Positions 39,773 through 47,564 of a stretch of 64,000 bases of DNA are shown here, piece by piece. The notes under the pieces were generated by a model that did not search any database, had not been told where the DNA came from, and saw nothing but the letters and a program-made list of their open reading frames with translations. Within the stretch, counting starts at the first letter, position 1, and every line of letters begins with the position of its first letter. A program made the position numbers and the translations under genes. This stretch comes from CAVRRZ01 sp963723745 (GTDB lineage: Bacteria; Actinomycetota; Actinomycetes; Mycobacteriales; Geodermatophilaceae): positions 620,001 through 684,000 of the forward strand of contig CAVRRZ010000001.1 in assembly GCA_963723745.1 (NCBI GenBank), given 5' to 3'.

Positions 39773-40984
39773 ATGGACTTCGCTCTCTCCGCCAAGGCCG
39801 AGGACACCTGCGGTCGGATGTGGGATTTCATGCGCGAGCACGTGTTCCCCGCCGAGCCGGTGTACGAGCAGTGGCGTGCGGCCCGGGGGCACGACGACCA
39901 CGGCACCCCGCCGGTCCTGGAGGAGCTGAAGGCGGAGGCCCGCCGGCGCGGTCTGTGGAACCTCTTCCACCACGAACTGGGTGGGCTGTCGAATCTCGAG
40001 TACGCCTCGGTGGCCGAGATCATGGGCTGGTCCCCGGTGATCGCCCCGGAGGTGACGAACTGCGGGGCGCCGGACACCGGCAACATGGAGACGCTGATGC
40101 TGTTCGGCACCGCCGAGCAGAAGGAACGCTGGTTGCAGCCACTGCTCGAGGGCGAGATCCGGTCGGCGTTCGCCATGACCGAACCCGACGTGGCGTCGTC
40201 CGACGCGCGCAACATCCAGACCTCGATCGTCCGGGACGGCGACGACTACGTGATCAACGGCCGCAAGTGGTGGATCACCGGCGTGGCCGACGAGCGCTGC
40301 CAGATCTTCATCGTCATGGGCAAGACCGACCCGGACGGCCCGGCGCACCGGCAGCAGTCGATGATCCTGGTGCCGCGGGACAGCCCCGGCGTCGAGGTGG
40401 TCCGCCACCTGCCCGTCTTCGGCTACCAGGACCAGCACGGTCACTCCGAGCTCCGGTTCACCGACGTCCGGGTGCCGGCGGCGAACCTGCTCGCCGGCGA
40501 GGGCGACGGCTTCCTCATCGCCCAGGCCCGGCTCGGGCCCGGTCGCATCCACCACTGCATGCGCGCGATCGGCATGGCCGAGCGGGCACTGGCCCTGATG
40601 GTCGAGCGGGCGAAGGCCCGGGTGACGTTCGGCCGTCCGCTGGCCGAGCAGGGCACCGTGCGCGAGCAGATCGCGCTCTCGCGCATCGAGATCGACCAGG
40701 CCCGGCTGTACGTGCTGAAGGCCGCCGACCTGGTCGACAGGTACGGCGCCAAGGGTGCCCGCACCGAGATCGCGGCGATCAAGGTGGCCGCACCGCGCGT
40801 GTGCCTGGACGTCCTCGACCGGGCGATCCAGGTGCACGGCGGCGCCGGGGTCAGCGACGAGACCCCGCTGGCGAGCTTCTGGGCCCACGCCCGAACGCTG
40901 CGCATCGTCGACGGTCCCGACGCCGTCCACCTGCGGTCGGTCGCCCGGGAGGAACTGGACCGGGAGCGGCCGTACCGCGGCTGA
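39773..40984 (+). CDS. Acyl-CoA dehydrogenase (ACAD10/11-like)
   Basis: A 403-residue FAD-dependent acyl-CoA dehydrogenase. It reads MDFALSAKAEDTCGRMWDFM, FAMTEPDVASSDARNIQTSI (FAD/substrate loop), INGRKWWITGVADERC, ARLGPGRIHHCMRAIGMAER, VTFGRPLAEQGTVREQIALS and AIQVHGGAGVSDETPLASFW. The GPGRIHHCMR helix is typical of the ACAD10/11-like group, which handles branched or hydroxylated acyl-CoAs. ATG 39773 follows a TACGTT hexamer by 7 bases with no ribosome site: probably leaderless. Single gene. Confidence 0.93.
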   Translation: MDFALSAKAEDTCGRMWDFMREHVFPAEPVYEQWRAARGHDDHGTPPVLEELKAEARRRGLWNLFHHELGGLSNLEYASVAEIMGWSPVIAPEVTNCGAPDTGNMETLMLFGTAEQKERWLQPLLEGEIRSAFAMTEPDVASSDARNIQTSIVRDGDDYVINGRKWWITGVADERCQIFIVMGKTDPDGPAHRQQSMILVPRDSPGVEVVRHLPVFGYQDQHGHSELRFTDVRVPAANLLAGEGDGFLIAQARLGPGRIHHCMRAIGMAERALALMVERAKARVTFGRPLAEQGTVREQIALSRIEIDQARLYVLKAADLVDRYGAKGARTEIAAIKVAAPRVCLDVLDRAIQVHGGAGVSDETPLASFWAHARTLRIVDGPDAVHLRSVAREELDRERPYRG

Positions 40985-41071
40985 ACCGCCACATCCGCTT
41001 GCCAGCACGCGGTTCGCACGGCCCGACGACGTGCGATGTTCCATGTGAAACGAGGGACCGCCGGGACGACG

Positions 41072-41272
41072 TCACCCGATGATGCGGGGCATCCCAGCGG
41101 CCGCCAGCAACGCCATGACCCGGTCAGGACCGAGTCCGGCAGCGGCCAGCACCTCGCCGTCGCGGTCGATGTCGATCTCCTCGGGCAGGCCGGCGGCCTC
41201 CACCTTCGTCGCCGTGGCGTGGTCACCCCCGCTGCGCAGCAGCTGCACCAACTCCCGCTTGGTCACCCTCAT
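41072..41272 (-). CDS. Small conserved-looking protein, unrecognised
   Basis: A 66-residue protein, MRVTKRELVQLLRSGGDHAT at its start and LAAAGMPRIIG at its end. ATG 41272 has a perfect GAGGAGG at good spacing, which is the main reason to believe it. Predicted to be helical and soluble (residues ATKVEAAGLPEEIDIDRDGE suggest a short helix-loop). No domain is recognised. It converges on the acyl-CoA dehydrogenase (87-base gap) and precedes a second small gene on the same strand at 41360-41557. Confidence 0.65.
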   Translation of the reverse strand: MRVTKRELVQLLRSGGDHATATKVEAAGLPEEIDIDRDGEVLAAAGLGPDRVMALLAAAGMPRIIG

Positions 41273-41359
41273 CGCGCCTCCTCGGAGTCTCGCCCGCCGG
41301 AAGCCTGCGCCGGGCGCCCGGGCCGGCACAGGGTCGAGCGACCGTCCGCGAAACGACGA

Positions 41360-41557
41360 TCAGCCCTTGCGGCTCGATCGGCGGACCAGCCAGACGCCTC
41401 CTGCCGCGAGCGCCACGGCCAGGACCAGCTGGGCCGCGCCCACGAACCCCTGGCCGCTGGCGAACCAGGTGGGCGAGGAGACCAGCAGGACGGCCGCGAC
41501 TCCCAGGACGAGCAGCCCCACCAGCCGGTCGCGGGAGGGGGGAGCGGGGGCGGTCAC
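41360..41557 (-). CDS. Small two-helix membrane protein
   Basis: A 65-residue protein with GTG at 41557. Two hydrophobic segments are visible, RLVGLLVLGVAAVLLVSS and GAAQLVLAVALAAGGVWLV, ending in positively charged RRSSRKG (cytoplasmic). No family recognised. A longer start (ATG 41623) would overlap the divergent promoter region. Located between a small soluble protein and the divergent NTR-like gene. Confidence 0.6.
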   Translation of the reverse strand: MTAPAPPSRDRLVGLLVLGVAAVLLVSSPTWFASGQGFVGAAQLVLAVALAAGGVWLVRRSSRKG

Positions 41558-41650
41558 GTCCGCGAGCCTAGGCGGCGCACGCGTCGGGTCGTGATCGGGT
41601 CGGCGCCGTCCTGTGACCGTCATGTGACCCTGCGGGAGCACCCTGGGTCC

Positions 41651-42232
41651 GTGCGACGGACGGCGGCCCTCCTGGCGCTCGGGCTGCTGGCTGCGCTGTT
41701 CGTCGTCTGGGGCCCGGCCGGGCCCGCGCAGGCGTGCAGCTGCGCCGAGGCCTCCACCGCCGCCCGGTTCAGCGGGGCCGACGCCGTCTTCACCGGACGA
41801 CTGGTGGACCGTTCGGTCGACTCGGGCTGGCCGACGTCGAGCAGTGCGGACCCTGCTCGGCACGTGTTCGACGTCGAGGTCGTGCTCAAGGGCGGTGCGC
41901 ACCGGCGCCAGGCGGTGTTCTCGGCAGCAGAGGGCGCCAGTTGCGGCCTGGAGCTCGACGGCACGGGGCCGTTCGTCGTCTTCGCGTCGCACTCCGACGA
42001 CCGGCTGCGCGCCGACCTGTGCGGCGGCACCACCGAGCTCACACCGGAGCTGCACGCGGAGCTCGCGGCGCTGAGCACGGACGGATCGGGCCGGCTCCTG
42101 CCCGGCTCCTCGCCGGACACCTCCGGGTGGACGTCGCACCGCCTCGTCGGCGGCGGCCTCGCGGGCCTCCTGGGCGCGGCCGGCCTGCTGATGCTGCGGC
42201 GCCACCGGCGGCGGGGGCTGCAGGAGGTCTAG
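41651..42232 (+). CDS. Secreted NTR/TIMP-like protein with C-terminal membrane anchor
   Basis: A 193-residue exported protein. GTG 41651; the signal peptide VRRTAALLALGLLAALFVVW ends at about AQA, immediately followed by CSCAEASTAARFSGADAVFT, the CxC start of netrin/TIMP-like (NTR) domains. Two further cysteines occur (GASCGLELDG, RADLCGGTTEL). After a Ser/Gly linker the C-terminus has one helix (GGGLAGLLGAAGLLMLRR) and a basic tail, anchoring the domain outside the membrane. Such CSCAE proteins are frequent in actinobacteria and have no assigned function. Confidence 0.8.
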   Translation: MRRTAALLALGLLAALFVVWGPAGPAQACSCAEASTAARFSGADAVFTGRLVDRSVDSGWPTSSSADPARHVFDVEVVLKGGAHRRQAVFSAAEGASCGLELDGTGPFVVFASHSDDRLRADLCGGTTELTPELHAELAALSTDGSGRLLPGSSPDTSGWTSHRLVGGGLAGLLGAAGLLMLRRHRRRGLQEV

Positions 42233-42241
42233 AAGTCGGCG

Positions 42242-42760
42242 TCAGAGCGGGCAGACCATCGAGATCTCGTCCCGGTAGTCGCCCTCGTGGAGGAGCAGCG
42301 CGCGGGGCATCCGGCCCACCTCGTGGTAGCCGAGCCGCTCGTAGAACTTCTCCAGCCCCGTGCCGCCGCGCGCGGTCAGGAAGGTGAACTCGAAGCCGTG
42401 CCGCCGGGCGATGGCGTGCACCCCCTCGATCAGGGTGCGGCCCAGGCCGGAGCCCTGGCGACTCGGGTGCACCTGGACGCGGAGCACCGACGCCCAGTGC
42501 TGCCGCAGGTGACTCTCCGAGCGGACGAGGACGGCGAAGCCGGCGACCTCGCCGTCGACCGAGAGCACGCAGAGCCGGTCCCTGCCCGACCGCACGTGGT
42601 CGAGCAGCTTGTCGAGCACCGGGGCCAGCTCCTCGGCGGTCACCGGCGGGACGAAGCCGACCGCGCCGCCGGCGTTGGTGACGTCGGTCCAGCAGCGCAG
42701 CAGCGTCGTCCGCAGCGCGTCGTCGACCTCGGACACCTCGTGGACTTCGGCGGTGCTCAC
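42242..42760 (-). CDS. GNAT-family N-acetyltransferase
   Basis: A 172-residue GNAT protein; GTG at 42760. The acetyl-CoA loop is in RVQVHPSRQGSGLGRTLIEG (Q/R-x-x-G-x-G), followed by VHAIARRHGFEFTFLTARGG and KFYERLGYHEVGRMPRALLL. The acceptor is unknown. Longer forms to 42811 add a low-complexity N-tail and are not preferred. Divergent from the nuclease gene, sharing a 104-base gap that contains TAGCGT at 42829-42834. Confidence 0.85.
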   Translation of the reverse strand: MSTAEVHEVSEVDDALRTTLLRCWTDVTNAGGAVGFVPPVTAEELAPVLDKLLDHVRSGRDRLCVLSVDGEVAGFAVLVRSESHLRQHWASVLRVQVHPSRQGSGLGRTLIEGVHAIARRHGFEFTFLTARGGTGLEKFYERLGYHEVGRMPRALLLHEGDYRDEISMVCPL

Positions 42761-42864
42761 CCCGACATCGTCGCCGCCGCCGTCCGACGGTCGCGCGGCG
42801 ACCCCTGGCATTCCCGCATCGGCGGGCCTAGCGTCGGCTGCCCGCAGCCCGGCAGGAACCCGCC

Positions 42865-43743
42865 ATGACCGATCTCTCCGCCCCGGTCGACCTGCTCGCC
42901 GATCGCACCGGCTACGACCCCGCCTTCCTGGGGCCCGACGTGCCGATCCCCGAACCCGCGACGCCGGAGCCGACCGTGCTCCTCCCCTACCTGCACTACA
43001 GCGTGCTGCTGCGCCCCGACCGCCGGCTGGCCGCCGTGACCGCGCTGGCGATGGACGGCGGCAAGCTCGTCCAGCTCACCCGCGAGAGCGATCGCTGGCT
43101 GTTCGACCCGCGGGTGCCGGCCGAGCAGCAGACCGGCAACGCGGTGTACCGGGACAACGACCTCGACCGCGGGCACCTCGTCCGCCGGACCTCGGCGGTG
43201 TGGGGTGACTCGCCGGAGGAGGCCGAGCAGGCCAACGCCGACACGTTCTACTACCCCAACGCCGCGCCGCAGGCCGGCCAGTTCAACAAGGGCAAGGCCC
43301 TGTGGCTGGGCCTGGAGGACTACGTGGAGCGGCACGCGGACACCTTCGACCGGAGGCTGGCCGTGTTCGCCGGTCCGGTGCTGGAGGCGGGGGACCCGCC
43401 CTATCGAGGCATCCAGGTGCCGCTGCGGTTCTGGAAGGTGGTCGCCTTCGTGCACGAGGGCCGGCTCGCGGCGACCGGCTACCTGCTCGACCAGACCCCA
43501 CTGGTCGACGACCTCGACGCGGCGTTCGCACGGGCGGCGGCCGCCGGTGAGGTGCCGCCGCTCGGCGAGTTCCGCACCTTCCAGGTGCCCATCGCAGACA
43601 TCGCGGCCCTGGCCGGGATCGCGCTCGACCAGCTCGCCGCCGTGGACCGGCTGCCCGCACCCCCGGCCGCGCAGGCGCCCGCCCCCGGTCAGGTGGCCGG
43701 CGCGTGGGTGCCGCTCACCGCGCTGTCCGACGTCCGCCTCTGA
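42865..43743 (+). CDS. DNA/RNA non-specific endonuclease (NUC1 family)
   Basis: A 292-residue beta-beta-alpha-Me nuclease. The DRGH motif is DNDLDRGHLVRRTSAVWGD (catalytic His at about residue 107), and the metal-ligand Asn is in FYYPNAAPQAGQFNKGKALW. VFAGPVLEAGDPPYRGIQVP and RFWKVVAFVHEGRLAATGYL complete the fold. Family members are usually secreted, but this one has no signal peptide (MTDLSAPVDLLADRTGYDP), so it may act inside the cell or be exported by another route. ATG 42865 with AGGAA. A perfect inverted repeat follows at 43770-43827. Confidence 0.88.
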   Translation: MTDLSAPVDLLADRTGYDPAFLGPDVPIPEPATPEPTVLLPYLHYSVLLRPDRRLAAVTALAMDGGKLVQLTRESDRWLFDPRVPAEQQTGNAVYRDNDLDRGHLVRRTSAVWGDSPEEAEQANADTFYYPNAAPQAGQFNKGKALWLGLEDYVERHADTFDRRLAVFAGPVLEAGDPPYRGIQVPLRFWKVVAFVHEGRLAATGYLLDQTPLVDDLDAAFARAAAAGEVPPLGEFRTFQVPIADIAALAGIALDQLAAVDRLPAPPAAQAPAPGQVAGAWVPLTALSDVRL

Positions 43744-43769
43744 CCGGCTCGCCTGCCCTCTCCCCCCGG

Positions 43770-43827
43770 CGAGATCTGCACACTCGTACGCATCGGGGCC
43801 GCGAAGCGTACGAGTGTGCAGATCTCG
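43770..43827. repeat. Perfect 22-bp inverted repeat
   Basis: Arms 43770-43791 and 43806-43827 are exact reverse complements (left arm begins CGAGATCTGCACAC and ends CGTACGC), around a 14-base loop. It lies between the nuclease stop and the ArsR start. It may terminate the nuclease gene, but its length, lack of GC bias and exactness are more like a palindromic repeat element. Confidence 0.75.
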
Positions 43828-43837
43828 ACCACTGGAC

Positions 43838-43857
43838 AGGCAAGCGGATACTTGCCT
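43838..43857. promoter_or_regulatory. AGGCAAG-N6-CTTGCCT palindrome touching the arsR start
   Basis: Perfect 7-bp arms at 43838-43844 and 43851-43857; the ATG starts at the next base. This leaves no room for a ribosome site or leader, so the operator probably overlaps the promoter and the message is leaderless or very short-leadered. Likely target of the downstream ArsR protein. Confidence 0.65.
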
Positions 43858-44142
43858 ATGGTGACCGCCGTGGGCGACGTGTTCAAGGCGCTCGCGGACC
43901 CGACCCGGCGGGCGATCCTCGACGAACTGCAGGAACGGAGCGGCCAGACGCTGTTCGAGCTGATCACCCGGCTGATCTCCCGGCACGGGCTCACCTCGTC
44001 CCGCCAGGCCGTGTCCCAGCATCTCGACGTCCTGGAGGCCGCCGGACTGGTCCGCACCCGCCGTGAGGGCCGCTACAAGTTCCACGACCTGGACACGTCC
44101 CCGCTCCGGGCCATCACCGACCGGTGGCGGCTGGACGGCTGA
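43858..44142 (+). CDS. ArsR-family transcriptional regulator
   Basis: A 94-residue winged-helix protein of the non-metal ArsR group: AVGDVFKALADPTRRAILDE, the recognition helix in LTSSRQAVSQHLDVLEAAGL, wing VRTRREGRYKFHDLDTSPLR. No metal-binding Cys pattern. The ATG directly abuts a palindromic operator. Thirteen bases downstream is a glyoxalase/VOC gene in the same operon, a frequent pairing with this type of regulator. Confidence 0.9.
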   Translation: MVTAVGDVFKALADPTRRAILDELQERSGQTLFELITRLISRHGLTSSRQAVSQHLDVLEAAGLVRTRREGRYKFHDLDTSPLRAITDRWRLDG

Positions 44143-44155
44143 GAGGACCTCGATC

Positions 44156-44539
44156 ATGCGGATCAACCTGGCCAGCGTCCTGGTCGACGACCAGGAGAAG
44201 GCGCTGCGCTTCTACACCGACGTGCTGGGCTTCGTGAAGAAGACGGAGTTCCCCGTCGGCGAGCACCGATGGCTCACGGTCGTCTCGCCCGAGGACCCGG
44301 ACGGCGTCGAGCTGGTCCTCGAGCCCGACGAGCACCCCGCGGCCCGTCCGTTCAAGGAGGCGCTGATGGCCGACGGGATCCCGTTCACCTCGTTCGCCGT
44401 GGACGACGCGCAGAAGGAGTACGAGCGGCTGCGCGGGCTCGGCGTCACCTTCACGCAGGAGCCGACGCTCATGGGCGAGATGACGACCGCGGTCCTCGAC
44501 GACACCTGCGGCAACCTGATCATGATCGCCTCGATGTGA
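44156..44539 (+). CDS. VOC/glyoxalase-family protein
   Basis: A 127-residue vicinal-oxygen-chelate protein with two beta-alpha-beta-beta-beta units: MRINLASVLVDDQEKALRFY, TDVLGFVKKTEFPVGEHRWL and VELVLEPDE; then IPFTSFAVDDAQKEYERLRG and AVLDDTCGNLIMIASM. The glutamates of VELVLEP and the typical metal ligands suggest a metal-dependent member, but the reaction (glyoxalase, resistance or extradiol type) is not defined. Start ATG 44156. Co-transcribed with the ArsR gene; its last 20 bases overlap the convergent membrane-protein gene. Confidence 0.87.
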   Translation: MRINLASVLVDDQEKALRFYTDVLGFVKKTEFPVGEHRWLTVVSPEDPDGVELVLEPDEHPAARPFKEALMADGIPFTSFAVDDAQKEYERLRGLGVTFTQEPTLMGEMTTAVLDDTCGNLIMIASM

Positions 44540-45161
44540 GCCCGGCCGGGACCGCGGCCCCCACCGGCCGCCGGAGCAGCGCCCACCCGTAGGCCGACAG
44601 CCCCAGGAAGATCCAGGCCGGCGGGTGCGGCACCGCCCATCCCAGGCCGCCGAGCACTCCCGCGAGCACGGCCACGGGGACCGCGGTCAGGCTGGCGACC
44701 GGCGCCCATGCCGGCACCAGCCGATGCCGGAGCGACACGACGGCCAGCACCGTCAGACCGAGCACCACGAGGGGGAGCGCGACCGAGGCGACGACACCGA
44801 TCCAGGGCGCGGCGTCGTAGGTCGCGGTCAGCCGCGCGTCGGCCGCGGCCGGGCTCAGCGACGGGTCGAGCAGCGTCTCCACCACGCTGTACGGGACGGC
44901 GCCGAGCAGCGTCGCCGTCGCCAGCACCGTCGCGGCGCCGGCGGCCACCCGCTCCCGCGAACGACGTAGGCCGGCGGCCCAGAAGACCAGGCCTGCCACG
45001 AACACCACGGCGGTGAGCACCTTCAGCGCGTGCACGGCCCCGTTGAGCGGGTAGGCGCTGACCGCGGGGCTGTAGGGCGCGGTGACCACCTCGAGCGCGG
45101 TGGTGACGGCGACGCCGAGACCACCGGCGGCGACGAGGACGGCGTGGGACGGGAGCGGCAC
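44520..45161 (-). CDS. Putative six-helix membrane protein, unrecognised
   Basis: A 213-residue membrane protein; GTG at 45161. Helices are visible at VLVAAGGLGVAVTTALEVV, VLTAVVFVAGLVFWAAGL, GAATVLATATLLGAVPYSVV, APWIGVVASVALPLVVLGLT, TAVPVAVLAGVLGGLGWAV and AWIFLGLSAYGWALL. No family name or function is recognised. Its 3' end overlaps the VOC gene end by 20 bases, tail to tail. Divergent from the histidine kinase gene. Confidence 0.75.
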   Translation of the reverse strand: MPLPSHAVLVAAGGLGVAVTTALEVVTAPYSPAVSAYPLNGAVHALKVLTAVVFVAGLVFWAAGLRRSRERVAAGAATVLATATLLGAVPYSVVETLLDPSLSPAAADARLTATYDAAPWIGVVASVALPLVVLGLTVLAVVSLRHRLVPAWAPVASLTAVPVAVLAGVLGGLGWAVPHPPAWIFLGLSAYGWALLRRPVGAAVPAGLTSRRS

Positions 45162-45319
45162 GGGAACCTCCGGACGACGGACGGGAACGGCGGGCCCCAG
45201 CGTCGGCGCCCGGCCGCGTGGGCGGGACCCGGCCGGCCACCGGGACGAGTGCGGCCGTCCTCACCCGATCCGGTGGCAGGCCGCATCGACTCGGGTCGTC
45301 ACGCCGCCAGAATGAGCCC

Positions 45320-46737
45320 GTGGACGCGCGACGGCGGGCGGGAACGGCGATCGGTGCGGCCTGCGCGTTCGCCGTCCTGCTCTCCCCCGCCCTGCGCCCG
45401 TCCGCCGGTGCCGACGTCGTGCTGCCCTCGGTCCTCCCGCTGGGCTTCCTCGCCGCGGGGGCCACGGGTCAGGTCCTCCGGCCGGCCCACCCGGTGGCCG
45501 ACCGGCTGCTCGCGGTCGGCGTGCTGCACCTGGTCGCGATCGTCGGGGCGGTGGCCGCCCCGCTCGCACCCGACGCCGCAGCGGCGCCGATCGCCCTTGC
45601 CTCCGCGGTGCTGTACGCGCTGGGCTTCGTCGCGCTGCTGGACCTGCTCGCGCGGTACCCGACCGGCGCGCACGCCTGGCCGGCGGTCGGCCCGGCGGTC
45701 CGCGTCGCCGCGGGAGTCGCCGTCGTCGCTGCGACGCTGGCCTTCCTCGCCGAGCCGGGGACGACGTCGGTCCTCGGCCTGGACACCGGCGCCAACCGCT
45801 GGCACGTCCCGGCGCTGACCGGCCTGGCCCCGGTGGTCGCCCTGGTGATGGTGCTACCGGTGGCCGGCGCGTCCTGCTCCTGGCCCGCTACCCCGGGGCT
45901 CCGGACACCGACCGGGCCCAGATGCGCTGGCCGATGATCACCGCCGCGGTGATCGCCGCCGGGCTGCTGACCACCGGCCTCGCCGAGCGCGCCCTGGGCG
46001 CGGACGCGCAGGCCGCGCTGTTCATCACGGCAGGGGTGGCACTGCCGGTGTCGTTCCTCATCGGCCTGCTCCGGCACACCGAGGAGGCCGAGCGGCTCGC
46101 CGCCGTCGAGGCCTCGCGGGCGCGGCTGGCCGCCGTCGCCGACGCCGAGCGGCGCCGGGTCGAGCGGAACCTGCACGACGGTGCGCAGCAGCAGCTCCTG
46201 GCCCTGCTCGCCCAGGTGGAGCTGGCCCGGGCCGAGATCGGCGGACGGGACGACGAGGCGGACCGCCGGCTGCGCGGCATCGGCGACGGGCTGCGCGCGG
46301 CACACCGGGAGCTCCGAGAGCTCGCTCAGGGCCTGTACCCGGCCGCGCTGTCCGACCACGGGCTGGCCGAGGCGGTGCGCTCGGCGCTGGCCCGGCTGCC
46401 GGCGCCGCCGGCGCTGACCGTCGGTCCCGAGGTCGACGGCCGGCGGTACCCGGCCCCGGTCGAGGGCGCGGCCTACTTCCTCGTGCTCGAGGGACTGGCG
46501 AACGCGATGAAGCACGCGGGGCACGCACCCTTCGAGGTCTCGCTGAACGAGCGGGCGGGCCGGCTCGAGGTGGTCGTGCGAGACGAGGGCGCCGGATTCG
46601 CGCCCGAGGACGCCGGGAACGGCCTACTGGGCCTGTCCGACCGGCTCGCCGCCGCCGGGGGCGAGCTGGAGATCGACAGCCGGCCCGGGTGCGGCACGGT
46701 GCTGCGCGGCTCGCTGCCCGGAGCCCCCCGTGGCTGA
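45320..46737 (+). CDS. Sensor histidine kinase, HisKA_3 type (one apparent frameshift)
   Basis: A membrane sensor kinase of about 472 residues. GTG 45320. Seven or so helices (AIGAACAFAVLLSPALRPSA, VLHLVAIVGAVAAPLAP and others) fill the N-terminal half. The frame changes near 45870: VLPVAGA is followed in the next frame by VLLLARYPGAPDTDRAQMRW, so one base appears to be missing. The kinase part is intact: phospho-acceptor AERRRVERNLHDGAQQQLLA, ATPase N-box LVLEGLANAMKHAGHAPFEV and G-boxes DEGAGFAP and GNGLLGLSDRLAAAGGELEI. It overlaps the response regulator start by 8 bases. Signal unknown. Confidence 0.82.
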
Positions 46738-47419
46738 GCCGCACCCTCCGGCGGAACTGCGCATCGTCGTCGCGGAGGACAGCTACCTCGTGCGCGAGGG
46801 TGTCGTCCGGTTGCTGCAGTCGACCGGACGGATCGAGGTCCTCGCCGCCGTCGGCTCGGCCGAGGAGCTGCTCGATGCCGTCGAGCGACTCCACCCCGAC
46901 GCCGTCCTGACCGACATCCGGATGCCGCCCGGGCACTCGACCGAGGGCATCCGTGCTGCGCACGCCATCCGCTCCGCGCATCCCGCGACCGGCGTCGTCG
47001 TCCTCTCCCAGCACGCCGACGCCGGGTACGTGCTGGACCTGCTGCAGCACGGCGCCGACGGTCTGGCCTACCTGCTCAAGGAGCGGATCGGCGACCGGGA
47101 CCAGCTCGTCGGGGCGTTGCAGGAGACCAGGCGCGGCGGCTCGGTCATCGACCCGGTGCTGGTGGACGCGCTGGTCGGCCGGCGCCGCCTGGAGCGCGCG
47201 TCCGGGCTGGCGGACCTGACCGACCGCGAGCTCGACGTGCTGCGCGCCATGGCCCGCGGGCTGTCCAACGGGGCGATCGCCGCCGAGCTGTTCCTCTCCG
47301 AGTCCTCGATCGAGAAGAACGTGAGCGCCATCTTCAGCAAGCTCGGCCTGACCGAGGAGCCACAGCTGCACCGGCGGGTCGCCGCCGTCGTGGCGTACCT
47401 GCGCGTGACCGGACGGTGA
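46730..47419 (+). CDS. LuxR/NarL-type response regulator
   Basis: A 229-residue response regulator. The receiver domain has the acid pocket in LRIVVAEDSYLVREGVVRLL, the phospho-Asp in PDAVLTDIRMPPGHSTEG, VVLSQHAD and the Lys in AYLLKERIGD. The C-terminal HTH is LTDRELDVLRAMARGLSNGA with IAAELFLSESSIEKNVSAIF. It is coupled to the histidine kinase by an 8-base overlap. No target gene is evident; the ABC importer operon begins 145 bases downstream but has its own palindromic promoter. Confidence 0.93.
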   Translation: MAEPHPPAELRIVVAEDSYLVREGVVRLLQSTGRIEVLAAVGSAEELLDAVERLHPDAVLTDIRMPPGHSTEGIRAAHAIRSAHPATGVVVLSQHADAGYVLDLLQHGADGLAYLLKERIGDRDQLVGALQETRRGGSVIDPVLVDALVGRRRLERASGLADLTDRELDVLRAMARGLSNGAIAAELFLSESSIEKNVSAIFSKLGLTEEPQLHRRVAAVVAYLRVTGR

Positions 47420-47491
47420 TCGGGTGGTGAGGGGCGACACGGAGTCGGTCGAGCCTCTCCCCTCCCCCGATGCGACTATCGCGAGTGTCTT

Positions 47492-47535
47492 GCAATAACC
47501 TTCGACGAGGACTTATTGCCAGACAGCTGCAATAG
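47492..47535. promoter_or_regulatory. GCAATAA/TTATTGC half-sites upstream of the ABC importer
   Basis: GCAATAA (47492-47498), TTATTGC (47513-47519) and GCAATAG (47529-47535) are three near-identical half-sites in alternating orientation, in an unusually AT-rich patch 30-75 bases before the binding-protein start. TTGCAA-like half-sites are recognised by nickel or zinc Fur-family regulators in actinobacteria (Nur boxes); the assignment here is inference. Confidence 0.5.
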
Positions 47536-47564
47536 GCTGAACCGCAACGCGAGGGGGGCGCTCC

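Noticed and set aside
37592..41044. An 1150-codon minus-strand frame opposite recQ and the acyl-CoA dehydrogenase gene
   Set aside because: Same GC-bias artefact; the plus strand shows clear helicase and dehydrogenase motifs in the same bases.
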